Origin: Lachnospiraceae bacterium
GTDB lineage: Bacteria; Bacillota; Clostridia; Lachnospirales; Lachnospiraceae
Assembly: GCA_022796475.1 (NCBI GenBank)
Contig: JAAWIS010000018.1
Span: 1-48,921 of the forward strand
Length of the DNA: 48,921 nucleotides
Reading direction: 5' to 3'
Shown here: piece after piece, positions 1 through 7,902 of the stretch
Layout: each line of letters starts with the position of its first letter
How positions within the stretch are numbered: the first letter of the stretch is position 1
Made by a program: the position numbers and the translations under genes
The notes under the pieces: generated by a model
Seen by the model: only the letters and a program-made list of their open reading frames with translations
What the model was told of the DNA's origin: nothing
Databases searched by the model: none

Positions 1-94
1 TCAGGGGATGCCCGTGAAAAATTGAAGTCACTTTATCCAAAACTCAGTTAATACGGGTTTTGGACATTACCATATTTATCAACCAGACAGAACA

Positions 95-1012
95 CTAGTA
101 CAGCTTTCCGCGAGTAGCCATTGTAGCAAGTTCAATAAAGTATTTTTCCGGTTTTGTCAGGTAGCAGCCTTTTAATATCGTGATGCATCTCATCCAGGAT
201 TCCTTTGGAGGCACGGTAAAGTATACAATAGGAGCGTCAGCTTCTACGTAGGACTGGGGGAAAAAGGCGGGACAGATTTGTTTCTTTACCATGTTGATTA
301 CTGTGGAAGTGCTGGTGGATTCAAATAAGACTTTTGGACGGAAACCAGCGTATTCAAATATCTGATCCGTCATCTCCCGGATTCGGGTAGTACGGGAGGA
401 AAGGATGAAATGCTCTTCCCGCAACAGCCTTAAATCAAATTCAGGAAAGGTTCGAAAGCTTTCTTCCCCGGCCAGATATGCCAGGGGATGGCTTTTGGGC
501 ACTCCCAGTACGATCAATTCTTCGCACATATCTAAATATTCCAGTTCCGGATGTTTTAAATCTCCTGCATAAGTAGAACAGGCCATGGTTACCTCTTTCT
601 GAAGAACAAGCTGCTCCATAGTTTTTACCCGAGCCTCCCGGATGCGGAAGGTAATATTCGGGTACTTTTCATGAAAAATAGGATAAATCCGGGAAAACAT
701 GGCGGATCCTCTCTCCGGCGTGTAGGCTACCGCGATTTCGCCGGCGTTTTCTTCTGCAATATCATGAATGATTTTATAAGTTTCCTCTTTCATATCCAGC
801 ATATGCCTGGCAGTATTTAAGTAAATCCGCCCCGCATAGGTAGGGATCATGCTGTGCTTTCTCCGCTCAAAAAGCTGGGTGCCCAGTTCCCGTTCTAATT
901 TCAAAAGCTGCTGATTTAAAGCAGACTGGGTCAGAAACAGATTTTCTGCTGCTTTTGAAATACTCTGTGCCGTTTCAATGGCAATGATATTTTCGATTTG
1001 ACGCAAATCCAT
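95..1012 (-). CDS. LysR-family transcriptional regulator (first of two paralogs)
   Basis: A 305-residue LysR-type regulator with an N-terminal winged helix-turn-helix (about residues 1-60; SISKAAENLFLTQSALNQQL is the recognition region) and a C-terminal periplasmic-binding-like effector domain. I chose the ATG at 1012, which opens MDLRQIEN as LysR proteins usually do and has AAGGAGG five bases upstream on the minus strand; a longer reading to 1054 would run into a palindromic element. It is divergent from tctC, the classic arrangement for a LysR activator of a transport operon. Its effector domain resembles the second LysR at 6665 (compare RGSAMFSRIYPIF here with HGSDMFIHVYPEF there), so the two are paralogs flanking one locus. 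The ligand is unknown; a substrate of the TTT transporter is the natural guess. Confidence 0.9.
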   Translation of the reverse strand: MDLRQIENIIAIETAQSISKAAENLFLTQSALNQQLLKLERELGTQLFERRKHSMIPTYAGRIYLNTARHMLDMKEETYKIIHDIAEENAGEIAVAYTPERGSAMFSRIYPIFHEKYPNITFRIREARVKTMEQLVLQKEVTMACSTYAGDLKHPELEYLDMCEELIVLGVPKSHPLAYLAGEESFRTFPEFDLRLLREEHFILSSRTTRIREMTDQIFEYAGFRPKVLFESTSTSTVINMVKKQICPAFFPQSYVEADAPIVYFTVPPKESWMRCITILKGCYLTKPEKYFIELATMATRGKLY

Positions 1013-1024
1013 GTAATCCTCCTT

Positions 1025-1186
1025 GGAGCGTGTCTGAAAATTCATTCCCGCCATCTGTACCTTCCGCTTCGTAGTATATTTGGGCCAAATTCAGTCAACA
1101 TGGCCCACTATGCCTCCTTCATTTGGCCGAAATCTCCCACAAAGCGGAAGGTACATCTGACGGAAAGCAATTTTCAGACACATTCT
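1025..1186. repeat. 162-base imperfect palindrome, MITE-like, in the lysR leader
   Basis: The arms 1025-1090 and 1121-1186 are inverted copies that align without gaps about a centre at 1105.5. Two blocks are perfect: GTGTCTGAAAATT (1030-1042 against 1169-1181) and TGTACCTTCCGCTT (1056-1069 against 1142-1155). The inner block TTGGGCCAAAT (1080-1090) matches its partner in 10 of 11 positions. The loop is 1091-1120. No transposase is encoded and I see no second copy in the window. It ends one or two bases before the lysR ribosome site and starts at about the predicted lysR transcription start, so it would make up nearly the whole mRNA leader. A non-autonomous mobile element or a family-specific intergenic repeat are both possible. 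Confidence 0.75.
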
Positions 1187-1191
1187 CGTAA

Positions 1192-1219
1192 AGTGTAGTT
1201 ATATGACAAAAAATATCAA
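1192..1219 (-). promoter_or_regulatory. Candidate promoter of the first lysR
   Basis: On the minus strand TTGATA (1214-1219) and TACACT (1192-1197) are separated by 16 bases. The start point would fall near 1185, exactly at the outer end of the 162-base palindrome. The hexamers are moderate matches to the sigma-A consensus; this is a reading by eye. Confidence 0.4.
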
Positions 1220-1230
1220 TCATTGTCATA
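1202..1230. promoter_or_regulatory. Candidate LysR operator (inverted repeat)
   Basis: TATGACAA (1202-1209) and TTGTCATA (1223-1230) form a perfect 8-base inverted repeat with a 13-base spacer in the lysR-tctC intergenic region. It overlaps the proposed lysR promoter, as expected for a regulator that represses itself and activates the divergent operon. The arm spacing is longer than the usual T-N11-A box, so the assignment is an inference. Confidence 0.4.
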
Positions 1231-1447
1231 AAATTGTTCTGTAAAGTAAATTCGAATAAAAGAAAACTGAAATGTAAGAGCTTTCAAAGCATAATTCCTA
1301 TATTGACTTAATTGAACTAAGATAAAATATAAAAATCTATAAGTTGAAATAAGTTAATAGCTTTATTATAATCAAATCACATAAAGATTTCAAGTCTGCT
1401 GATAAAAAACTATTACATTTTAACAAGCGGGAAAAGGAGAGAAAAGG
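1231..1447 (+). other. AT-rich leader of the tct operon
   Basis: No gene is visible. A TTGACT (1303-1308) followed by AT-rich sequence with loose -10 matches near 1323-1333 could be the tctC promoter, but the spacing is ambiguous. A GGAGA-type ribosome site (GGGAAAAGGAGAG) lies just before the tctC ATG. The distance from the palindrome and the inverted repeat leaves room for LysR activation sites. Confidence 0.4.
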
Positions 1448-2443
1448 ATGAAAAAGAAATTGTTGGCAATTGTGTTGGCAGGAGTAATGGCATGTTCGCT
1501 AGCCGGATGTGGTTCCGGAGGAGGAAGCGGCAGCAATTGGGCTAAAAATGTAGAAGTTCAGGTTCCGGCGAAAGCAGGAGGCGGTACGGATGTTATGGCC
1601 AGAGCCCTTGGAACTCAGGTGGCAAAAGACTCCGGTTCTACCATTACTATTGTAAATAATACAGACGGCGGCGGTGTAGTTGCCTGTGAAAAAGGGGCTG
1701 CCGGCAAGAAAGACGGCTCGACATTAGTTCAGTTTCATACCACGCTTTTAATCAAAACAGCAACTGGCGTGTTAAAGAAATCAGCAGCAGATGATTTTAC
1801 AGTAATTGCAGTAGGGGTTCCGGTAGATGAAGCCAATAATGTGCTGGTAGTTTCCGGTGATTCCCCTTATGAAACCTTAAATGATTTGATTGAGGATGCC
1901 AAGGCGAATCCTGGCAGCCTTCTGGTGGGAATCGAAACGGGAGGAACGACTCATGTCCAGGCAGGCCTTTTTGCCAAAGCGGCAGGACTGGATGTAAAAT
2001 ATGTGGAAGCTGGTTCCGATACGGAAAAGCTGACGGCGCTAGTTGGAAACAGTATCAATGCAGCTCTGGTTAACGCAAATCAGGCAAAGCAGTATATTGA
2101 ATCAGGCAAGGCAAAAGCTTTGGCAGTTGTTTCTAATAGCCCGGATGGCGGGCGCAGCTCTGTGCTTCCGGACGTACCGTCTTTTGTTGAGCAGGGTGTA
2201 GACTGTTCGTTCCAGATGTTAAGCGTACTGCTGTTAGGGCCGAAAGATATGGATCCTCAGTTGGTAAATCAGATTCATGACTATTATGCAGCGGCAGCCG
2301 AAAATGAAGAGGTAAAAGCAACGCTTTCCCCGGCTGGCATGGAGATGACGTTTATGAGCGTAGAAGAAGGATTAAAGACGGTTCAGGATACGCAGACCAG
2401 TGTGAACACAGTGGTAGAAGAATTAGGCTTAAAGCAGGAGTAA
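1448..2443 (+). CDS. tctC: TTT-family solute-binding lipoprotein (TctC/BugT type)
   Basis: A 331-residue extracytoplasmic binding protein of the tripartite tricarboxylate transporter family. The N-terminus is a lipoprotein signal with lipobox SLAGC (Cys21), followed by a Gly/Ser-rich tether, so it should be anchored on the outer face of the membrane. The VQVPAKAGGGTDVMARAL segment is the conserved first loop of this family, where the ligand carboxylate is bound; GTTHVQAG matches the second conserved loop. It is followed by tctB after 63 bases and tctA, giving the full three-part transporter. Ligands of this family include citrate, aromatic acids and sugar acids; nothing here fixes which one. 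Confidence 0.92.
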   Translation: MKKKLLAIVLAGVMACSLAGCGSGGGSGSNWAKNVEVQVPAKAGGGTDVMARALGTQVAKDSGSTITIVNNTDGGGVVACEKGAAGKKDGSTLVQFHTTLLIKTATGVLKKSAADDFTVIAVGVPVDEANNVLVVSGDSPYETLNDLIEDAKANPGSLLVGIETGGTTHVQAGLFAKAAGLDVKYVEAGSDTEKLTALVGNSINAALVNANQAKQYIESGKAKALAVVSNSPDGGRSSVLPDVPSFVEQGVDCSFQMLSVLLLGPKDMDPQLVNQIHDYYAAAAENEEVKATLSPAGMEMTFMSVEEGLKTVQDTQTSVNTVVEELGLKQE

Positions 2444-2506
2444 AGGCTGCTGTAACGCCTAAGGGGTAATGAGTAAAGAAGTTCCCAAAATACAAGGAGG
2501 GATAGG

Positions 2507-2971
2507 ATGAAGCTAAAAAGAGATCAGCTTACCGGAGCGGTGCTGGTAATTTTGGGAATTGTGGTTTTTCTTATGACCACAACCTTTTCGATTCCCATAA
2601 CTGCCTCATATCCGGGGCCAAGGATGCTGCCTACAATTGCAGCCTTTGGGTTTGTTGTGTGTGGTCTGGGAATATTTGCAGAAAGCGCCATGAGCAAAAA
2701 AGAAGAAAAACAATTCCTTGCAAAGGAAGGATGGATCCGTGTAATCGTAACTTTAATCGTGATTGCCGCATACATAACAGCAATGACAGTTGCAGGTTAT
2801 CTGATTGCCACGCCAATTATTTTATACGTACTGACTACCATGTTTGCAAAAGGCAGCCAAACCACGGTGAAAGCCAGGGTAATTTTTTCCGCAGCAGTTT
2901 CTGTCATTATCTTTGGAATCTATGTATACGCATTTGGCTTAACACTGCCAGGCGGAATGCTGTTTGGTTAA
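2507..2971 (+). CDS. tctB: TTT-family small membrane subunit TctB
   Basis: A 154-residue protein with about four hydrophobic segments, the usual size and layout of the small TctB subunit. The N-terminal stretch with YPGPRMLPTIAAFGF is typical of the family. It starts with ATG behind AAGGAGGGATAGG. It lies between the binding protein and the large membrane subunit TctA, with which it forms the sodium- or proton-driven permease in the cytoplasmic membrane. TctB is poorly conserved in sequence, so the call rests on size, topology and position as well as these motifs. Confidence 0.88.
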   Translation: MKLKRDQLTGAVLVILGIVVFLMTTTFSIPITASYPGPRMLPTIAAFGFVVCGLGIFAESAMSKKEEKQFLAKEGWIRVIVTLIVIAAYITAMTVAGYLIATPIILYVLTTMFAKGSQTTVKARVIFSAAVSVIIFGIYVYAFGLTLPGGMLFG

Positions 2972-2984
2972 AGTAGGGCGTTCT

Positions 2985-4478
2985 ATGATTGAATTTATAC
3001 CATATATTTTAAGCCAGATTGCCCAGCCTTTTAATCTGGTACTCCTTGTTTGCGCAACGGTAATCGGTTTGATTTTCGGTGCAATTCCAGGGTTGTCCGG
3101 CACATTAGCGGTTATGCTGTTTATGCCGCTGACCTATTCCATGCAGGCAGGGCCGGCAGTCATTTTTCTGATTGCCTTATGGGTAGGAGGGTGTTCCGGT
3201 TCCTTTATTGGATCTGTACTATTAGGGATTCCCGGATCTGCCTCTTCCGTGGCCACCTGCTGGGACGGATATCCTATGGCTCAGAGCGGAAAGGCTGGAA
3301 AGGCCTTGGCAATCGGTATGGTTGCCTCCTTTTTGGGAACCTTTTTCAGTGCGCTATTTGCGGCGCTTTTAAGCCAGAAAATTGCGGATGTGGCATTTGC
3401 CATGGGGCCATGGGAGTACTTTTCCCTGTGTTTTGTGGCCATCACTATGGTTTTGGCGATTTCAAAAGGAAATATGTTTAAAGGTCTTGCCTCGGCAGCC
3501 GTTGGCCTTCTGTTTGCCTCAGTTGGTTTCTCGCCAATTGATGCAGAAGCCAGGTTTGTATTTGATAACATGTATCTGATGAGCGGCCTTGGAATGACCG
3601 TAGTATTAATCGGTATTTTCGGTGTGGCCCGTATTGTAGAAGAGTATGGAAAAGGATTCGGCGCACTTCCGGAAGTAGATACCAAGTCTATTAAAGGTCT
3701 GGGAATTACGGTTGTGGAGATCATGGCCCAGGGCGTTAATATTATCCGTTCTTTCCTTATTGGCCTCGGGATTGGTTTCCTGCCAGGCATGGGAGCCGGC
3801 CTTTCTAACCTGGTAGCTTACTCCAGCGCAAAAAATGCTTCTAAAACACCGGAACAGTTTGGACATGGGTGTCCGGACGGAATCTGGGCGTCAGAGGTTT
3901 CTAACAATGCAGCCATTGGCGGTTCTATGATTCCCATGGCAGCGCTGGGAATTCCTGGTGATTCCACCACAGCACTGTTAATTGGGGCGTTAACCATTCA
4001 TGGTCTGGAAATGGGGCCAATGGTATTTAAAAACAGCGGCAATGTAGTGTATTTAATGTTTGCAACAGTTATGGTATGTGCAATTGTAGTTTTGGTTCTT
4101 CAGGCTCTGGGGATGCGGATAATCCCGCTGATTCTGAAGGTTCCGTATCACTTTATGTATCCTGCATTGATTATTATTTCTTTTGTCAGCGCGTACGTGG
4201 ATTCCAGCAGCCTTTATAAATGCGGAATGATGCTGGTGTTTGTGGTAATCGGTATTTTAATGAGCTATGGCGGGCTTCCTACAGCACCTTTGATTTTGGC
4301 ATTTATTTTAGGGCCCACACTGGAAAGCAACATGTTAAAATCATTCCAGTATTCCGGAACGGCAGTCACATTCTTTACCAGGCCGATTTCCTGCATATTT
4401 ATGGTAGTGGGCATTGCCTGCGTATTCTCTCCATTGATTCGTATGATTATTGAGAAACAGAAAAAAACAAAGGCCTGA
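2985..4478 (+). CDS. tctA: TTT-family large membrane subunit TctA
   Basis: A 497-residue, highly hydrophobic protein with about 10-12 membrane segments. FGAIPGLSGTLAVMLFMPLT near the N-terminus and FLPGMGAGLSNLVAY in the middle are the two conserved Gly/Pro-rich TctA motifs thought to form the transport path. I took ATG 2985, which gives the usual short N-terminus; an in-frame TTG at 2964 would overlap tctB by 8 bases and cannot be excluded. It is the last gene of the transporter operon, with a strong terminator 46 bases after the stop. Confidence 0.92.
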   Translation: MIEFIPYILSQIAQPFNLVLLVCATVIGLIFGAIPGLSGTLAVMLFMPLTYSMQAGPAVIFLIALWVGGCSGSFIGSVLLGIPGSASSVATCWDGYPMAQSGKAGKALAIGMVASFLGTFFSALFAALLSQKIADVAFAMGPWEYFSLCFVAITMVLAISKGNMFKGLASAAVGLLFASVGFSPIDAEARFVFDNMYLMSGLGMTVVLIGIFGVARIVEEYGKGFGALPEVDTKSIKGLGITVVEIMAQGVNIIRSFLIGLGIGFLPGMGAGLSNLVAYSSAKNASKTPEQFGHGCPDGIWASEVSNNAAIGGSMIPMAALGIPGDSTTALLIGALTIHGLEMGPMVFKNSGNVVYLMFATVMVCAIVVLVLQALGMRIIPLILKVPYHFMYPALIIISFVSAYVDSSSLYKCGMMLVFVVIGILMSYGGLPTAPLILAFILGPTLESNMLKSFQYSGTAVTFFTRPISCIFMVVGIACVFSPLIRMIIEKQKKTKA

Positions 4479-4524
4479 TCGAAATAAATTGCCTTATACT
4501 TACATTTTCGATACCCCTTATAAG

Positions 4525-4570
4525 AACACCGCAGGATGGCCGTAAACAGACATTCTGCGGTGTTTCTTTT
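4525..4570 (+). terminator. Intrinsic terminator after tctA
   Basis: AACACCGCAG (4525-4534) pairs with CTGCGGTGTT (4555-4564), and the stem extends inward with one wobble; it is followed by TTCTTTT. This ends the tct operon, so the MBL gene at 4711 probably has its own promoter or relies on read-through. Confidence 0.85.
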
Positions 4571-4710
4571 CAGAACTTTTATAGCTGCACTTTGAAACCA
4601 GACATGAAAGCTGCTGATTAAATTTATGTGTATATGGCAAAAGATCAGTCGTAAAAGCAGGTGCAGGAGAGATTCTGAAAGTACATTACATAGAAAAGGA
4701 GAAATAAAAT

Positions 4711-5550
4711 ATGTCATTTCAATGTACTGCGGCCATTAGCCGGCCAGTAGAAACATTAGCATATGAGCCATGGAAGCTGGCAGTCCAGCCCTTTCAGGTG
4801 GCACCAAAGACCTGGTATGTAGCCGGGCAGACCTGGGTAGGATGCTATCTGATTGATTCAGGAGAAGGTCTGATATTAATTGACTGTGGAATACCAGAAA
4901 GTTTATATTTACTGGTAGATTCCATTTATAAACTGGGATACCAGCCGGGAGATATCAAAAAAATTTTAATCAGCCATGCCCATTTTGACCATTGCGGGGC
5001 AGCGGGTGCCATGAAAATGCTGACGGGAGCTGAAGTTTACATTTCGAAGGAGGACTGGGAATTTATAAAAGCCTGTCCTAAGGAAACTATGGATCTGGAT
5101 CCGGATTCCCATCCTCAAATGTTTGAGGCGGATCAGTTTTATTCCAATGAACAGCCAATTCAAATGGGAGATATAACAATCAAAACCATGTTAACGCCAG
5201 GTCACACCATTGGATGCACCAGTTTTTTCTGGGAGGTAAAAAATCCAGTAACGAATCAGGTATATGTGGTGGGAATGCATGGAGGTGTTGGCGCTAATAC
5301 CATGAATGATGACTATTATGCCACCAGCCGTTATCTGACGCCCGATCTTCGTCAGAAATTTTTGAAGGATTGTGATGTGATCCGGAACTTTCATGTAGAC
5401 ATCGCTCTTCCAAGCCATCCGAACCAGATCACCATTACCGATCGGATGGGGCAGTATACGGATGAGAGCCAGCCCTATCTGGATGCTTCTGTTTGGCCTG
5501 AGTTTATAGATGAACGGGTGCGCCAGGTAAAGGCATTAATGAAAGGTTAG
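4711..5550 (+). CDS. MBL-fold metallo-hydrolase, subclass-B3-like
   Basis: A 279-residue metallo-beta-lactamase-fold hydrolase. Metal ligands are visible: HAHFDH (His89, His91, Asp93, His94), His165 in TPGHTIG and His236 in PSHP. There is no Cys ligand, so the zinc site is of the B3 kind, with Asp93/His94 supplying the second metal. No signal peptide is seen, which argues against a secreted beta-lactamase. ATG 4711 has AAAGGAGAAATAAA upstream. Its place between a carboxylate transporter and a dehydratase remnant suggests a lactonase or thioesterase acting on an imported acid; that is inference. A low-level beta-lactamase role is a less likely alternative. Confidence 0.85.
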   Translation: MSFQCTAAISRPVETLAYEPWKLAVQPFQVAPKTWYVAGQTWVGCYLIDSGEGLILIDCGIPESLYLLVDSIYKLGYQPGDIKKILISHAHFDHCGAAGAMKMLTGAEVYISKEDWEFIKACPKETMDLDPDSHPQMFEADQFYSNEQPIQMGDITIKTMLTPGHTIGCTSFFWEVKNPVTNQVYVVGMHGGVGANTMNDDYYATSRYLTPDLRQKFLKDCDVIRNFHVDIALPSHPNQITITDRMGQYTDESQPYLDASVWPEFIDERVRQVKALMKG

Positions 5551-5562
5551 GCTTCCTGCTGA

Positions 5563-5627
5563 TGAGAAAAGGTACATAAGGCGCTGCTTTCTTGCTTTGC
5601 CTTATGTACCTTTTCTCACTTTTGTTT
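5563..5627 (+). terminator. Terminator with a perfect 20-base stem
   Basis: TGAGAAAAGGTACATAAGGC (5563-5582) is perfectly complementary to 5599-5618, with a 16-base loop, then CTTTTGTTT. It ends the hydrolase transcript. It also separates it from the convergent dehydratase remnant; in the minus direction there is no T tract. Confidence 0.85.
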
Positions 5628-5647
5628 ATTGAATTCTGTGTATTCGT

Positions 5648-6535
5648 TTATTGGATTTTGTATGGAAGTTTCATGATGGCTCCGGTATCTGCTGAACTTA
5701 CGAATGCGGCATATTTTGCAAGGGCAGGCTTTCGTGGCTTGATTACAGGCTTCCAGTCCCCTTTCCTTTTTAAGTTCGCTTTCAGAAACCATTAATTTTA
5801 AAGTCCTGTTTGGAATATCGATTTCGATTTCATCTTCGTCTTCTACGAAAGCAATGGGGCCTTGTGCGGCAGCTTCTGGGGAGATATGTCCGATACAAGG
5901 GCCGTGTGTGGCTCCGGAGAAACAAACGACCGTCTGTAATGAGAGCGCATTCTTCATCCATTCCGCGCCCCATAATTAAAGATGTGGTGGACAGCATTTC
6001 CCTCATGCCCGGGCCGCCTTTGGGGCCTTCATAGCGAATTACAATGACTGTTCCTGCCGGAATCGTAAGAGATACGTTTGCTTCATGGGCAATTGCTAAA
6101 AGATGAAGAACCAGGTTTGTAGAGGAGCCGGTTGCCATGGCGCCAGCAATGCCATTTAACAAAGCTTCTCTGGTAAGAATCGTTCTTGGGGTTATGTTTT
6201 TTTCTAAAAGTTCCATAACAGCCCGGCCTGAGGCCTTTGCAATCCGTTTCCGTTTGTTGGATACGGCAGGTGCGGCGCCAGCGCCTGGAAGAGCCATTCC
6301 AAGAACTTCTGTCAGCATACACATGGAATTTGCTGTTCCCAAATGGGCACAGCTCCCGGCTGTGGGAAGGGCATTTAAAGGAGCTGATAACTGCTACAAA
6401 TGGTTTTTTCATATCTTCCTCGTCCATTCCGGCAGCATACAGCAAAGCTCTTTGACCAGAACGGCCAAGGCCGTTTGTTAATGTGCTGCTGCGGTATTTC
6501 CCGTCTTTCATGTGAAATATGTGTTTGTTTTCCAT
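5648..6535 (-). pseudogene. Decayed IlvD/Edd-family dehydratase
   Basis: Pieces of an iron-sulfur dihydroxy-acid/sugar-acid dehydratase lie in order but in several frames. The N-terminal piece has QRALLYAAGMDEEDMKKPFV. The middle piece starts GTANSMCMLTEVLGMALPG and continues with TPRTILTREALLNGIAGAMA, STNLVLHLLAIAHEA, then IRYEGPKGGPGMREML and ALITDGR. After a frame change come [18 protein letters not shown] and [19 protein letters not shown], and after another [18 protein letters not shown] before a TAA at 5648. About 888 bases remain of the roughly 1.7 kb expected. Two large segments are gone: between the N-terminus and GTANS, and between AHEA and TIPAG. With at least three frame changes this cannot be one sequencing error. 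Confidence 0.88.
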
Positions 6536-6664
6536 GGTTTCCGGTCCTTTCCTTTGATTTCACTGTTATGGCGTTTCTGATGTTGCCGTTATTATAACAA
6601 AGGGTATTTGTGAAGTAAATTTAATCATTTTTCATATTCGTTAAGTAAAAATAAAGGATAGAAG

Positions 6665-7621
6665 ATGCAGTACAAAGGAGTTTGTCATGAATGGAAAGAA
6701 ATCGAATATATCATAAAAATTGCAGAGGAGAAGAATATTACGAAAGCAGCGGAGAAATTATATCTTACGCCCTCTGCGCTTGCTCAGCAGCTTTTGCGGA
6801 CGGAAGAGGAGCTGGGACCCCGTTTATTTGTCCGCTCAAAGACAGGCTGCATCCCTACAGAAGCTGGCAATCTTTATTTGGAAGCGGCAAGGGAGATTTT
6901 AAGAAAAAAGCAGGATACCTACCGTAAGATTCAGGATATGGAAGGGATACGCCAAGGAAACCTTTCCATCGGGTTTCCGCCGGAGCATGGATCGGATATG
7001 TTTATCCATGTGTATCCCGAATTTCATCGAAGGTATCCGGATATTAAACTTCGGATTCATGAAATCAGCGTAAGAAAACAACAGCAGCAAATCCGGCAGG
7101 GGGGACTTGATCTGGGGTTTATGACATTGACCAATGATCAAAAGACGAAAGACAGTTATCTTACTTTGGGAACGGAGGAACTGCTGGCGGCAGTTCCTGA
7201 AAGCTGCCAGGTTGGCTCGCGGAATCAGAAACCAGGAAACGGCGTTCTGGATGAACTGGATTTGGTATGTCTAAAGGATCAGCCTTTTGCAGTGCCCTAT
7301 AAAGAATCCACACTTTACGATTGGCCGGAAAGCTTTTTTCGGCAGGCCGGGTTTTCACCGGAATGTTTATTTGAAACCTCCAGAATCAGCACAATATTAA
7401 ATATGATTGGCGCCGGCCTATGCTGCGGCCTGCTGCCGGATTATTATTATAAGCCCGATGCAAAGGGCATACAGTATTACAGCCTGCCGCAGCATCCGGT
7501 TTGGGAGCTGGCAGCCTGCTATCGGAGAAACGGATATCTGACCCGGCCAATGAAGGACTTTATTGAATTGGCAAGGGCATACTGGGATGGTGTAAATAAC
7601 AGATATAAAGGATCTCTTTAG
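6665..7621 (+). CDS. LysR-family transcriptional regulator (second paralog)
   Basis: A 318-residue LysR-type regulator: N-terminal helix-turn-helix (NITKAAEKLYLTPSALAQQL) and C-terminal effector-binding domain. The only in-frame start near the N-terminus is ATG 6665, with AAAGGA six bases upstream; it adds an unusual MQYKGVCHEWKEIEY lead. A better-placed AAAGGAG sits six bases before an out-of-frame ATG at 6687, and MxWKEIEYIIKIAEE would be the normal family opening, so one base may have been lost there. It is a paralog of the LysR at 95-1012 and divergent from the dehydratase remnant, so it probably once controlled that gene. Confidence 0.87.
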   Translation: MQYKGVCHEWKEIEYIIKIAEEKNITKAAEKLYLTPSALAQQLLRTEEELGPRLFVRSKTGCIPTEAGNLYLEAAREILRKKQDTYRKIQDMEGIRQGNLSIGFPPEHGSDMFIHVYPEFHRRYPDIKLRIHEISVRKQQQQIRQGGLDLGFMTLTNDQKTKDSYLTLGTEELLAAVPESCQVGSRNQKPGNGVLDELDLVCLKDQPFAVPYKESTLYDWPESFFRQAGFSPECLFETSRISTILNMIGAGLCCGLLPDYYYKPDAKGIQYYSLPQHPVWELAACYRRNGYLTRPMKDFIELARAYWDGVNNRYKGSL

Positions 7622-7655
7622 AAATTAGAGCAGCAAAAGGATAAATTCTAAGAAG

Positions 7656-7726
7656 ACTATATCATGGCAGAATAACAGGCAGCGGCATTTGTTACAATGC
7701 TGCTGCCTGTTATTTCATGATATAGT
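7656..7726 (+). terminator. Long hairpin after the second lysR
   Basis: ACTATATCATG (7656-7666) pairs with the outer right arm ending at 7726. Inside it AATAACAGGCAGC and GCATT pair with AATGC-TGCTGCCTGTTATT, with a small bulge (GCAG) and one mismatch. The inner stem is followed by TTATTTC, so it can act as the lysR terminator. The rest of 7622-7844 holds no gene that I can see. Confidence 0.6.
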
Positions 7727-7844
7727 TATGCGGCTTTTGAATAATTAATAATGGCTATTTCAAAATGGTGCCGACAAGGCATAATTGGCAATGTGGAGCA
7801 AGATTCAAAAGGAGTCCATGGCGGATTCCTATTTTATTCTACTT

Positions 7845-7877
7845 GAAAAAGAGGACAGGCTGTAAAACCTATCCTCT
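7845..7877 (-). terminator. Intrinsic terminator of the rubrerythrin gene
   Basis: On the minus strand AGAGGATAGG pairs with CCTGTCCTCT around an 8-base loop and is followed by five T. It lies 26 bases after the rubrerythrin stop codon. Confidence 0.85.
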
Positions 7878-7902
7878 CAAGCTTCAAAATTCCTTGTAGT
7901 TC

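Noticed and set aside
4711-5550. Secreted metallo-beta-lactamase resistance gene
   Set aside because: It has a B3-type metal site but no signal peptide and sits in a transporter locus, so a metabolic hydrolase is more likely.
5616-6535. Separate small genes in the dehydratase region
   Set aside because: The frames of 113, 170 and 150 residues each carry successive parts of one IlvD/Edd protein, so they are pieces of a single pseudogene.
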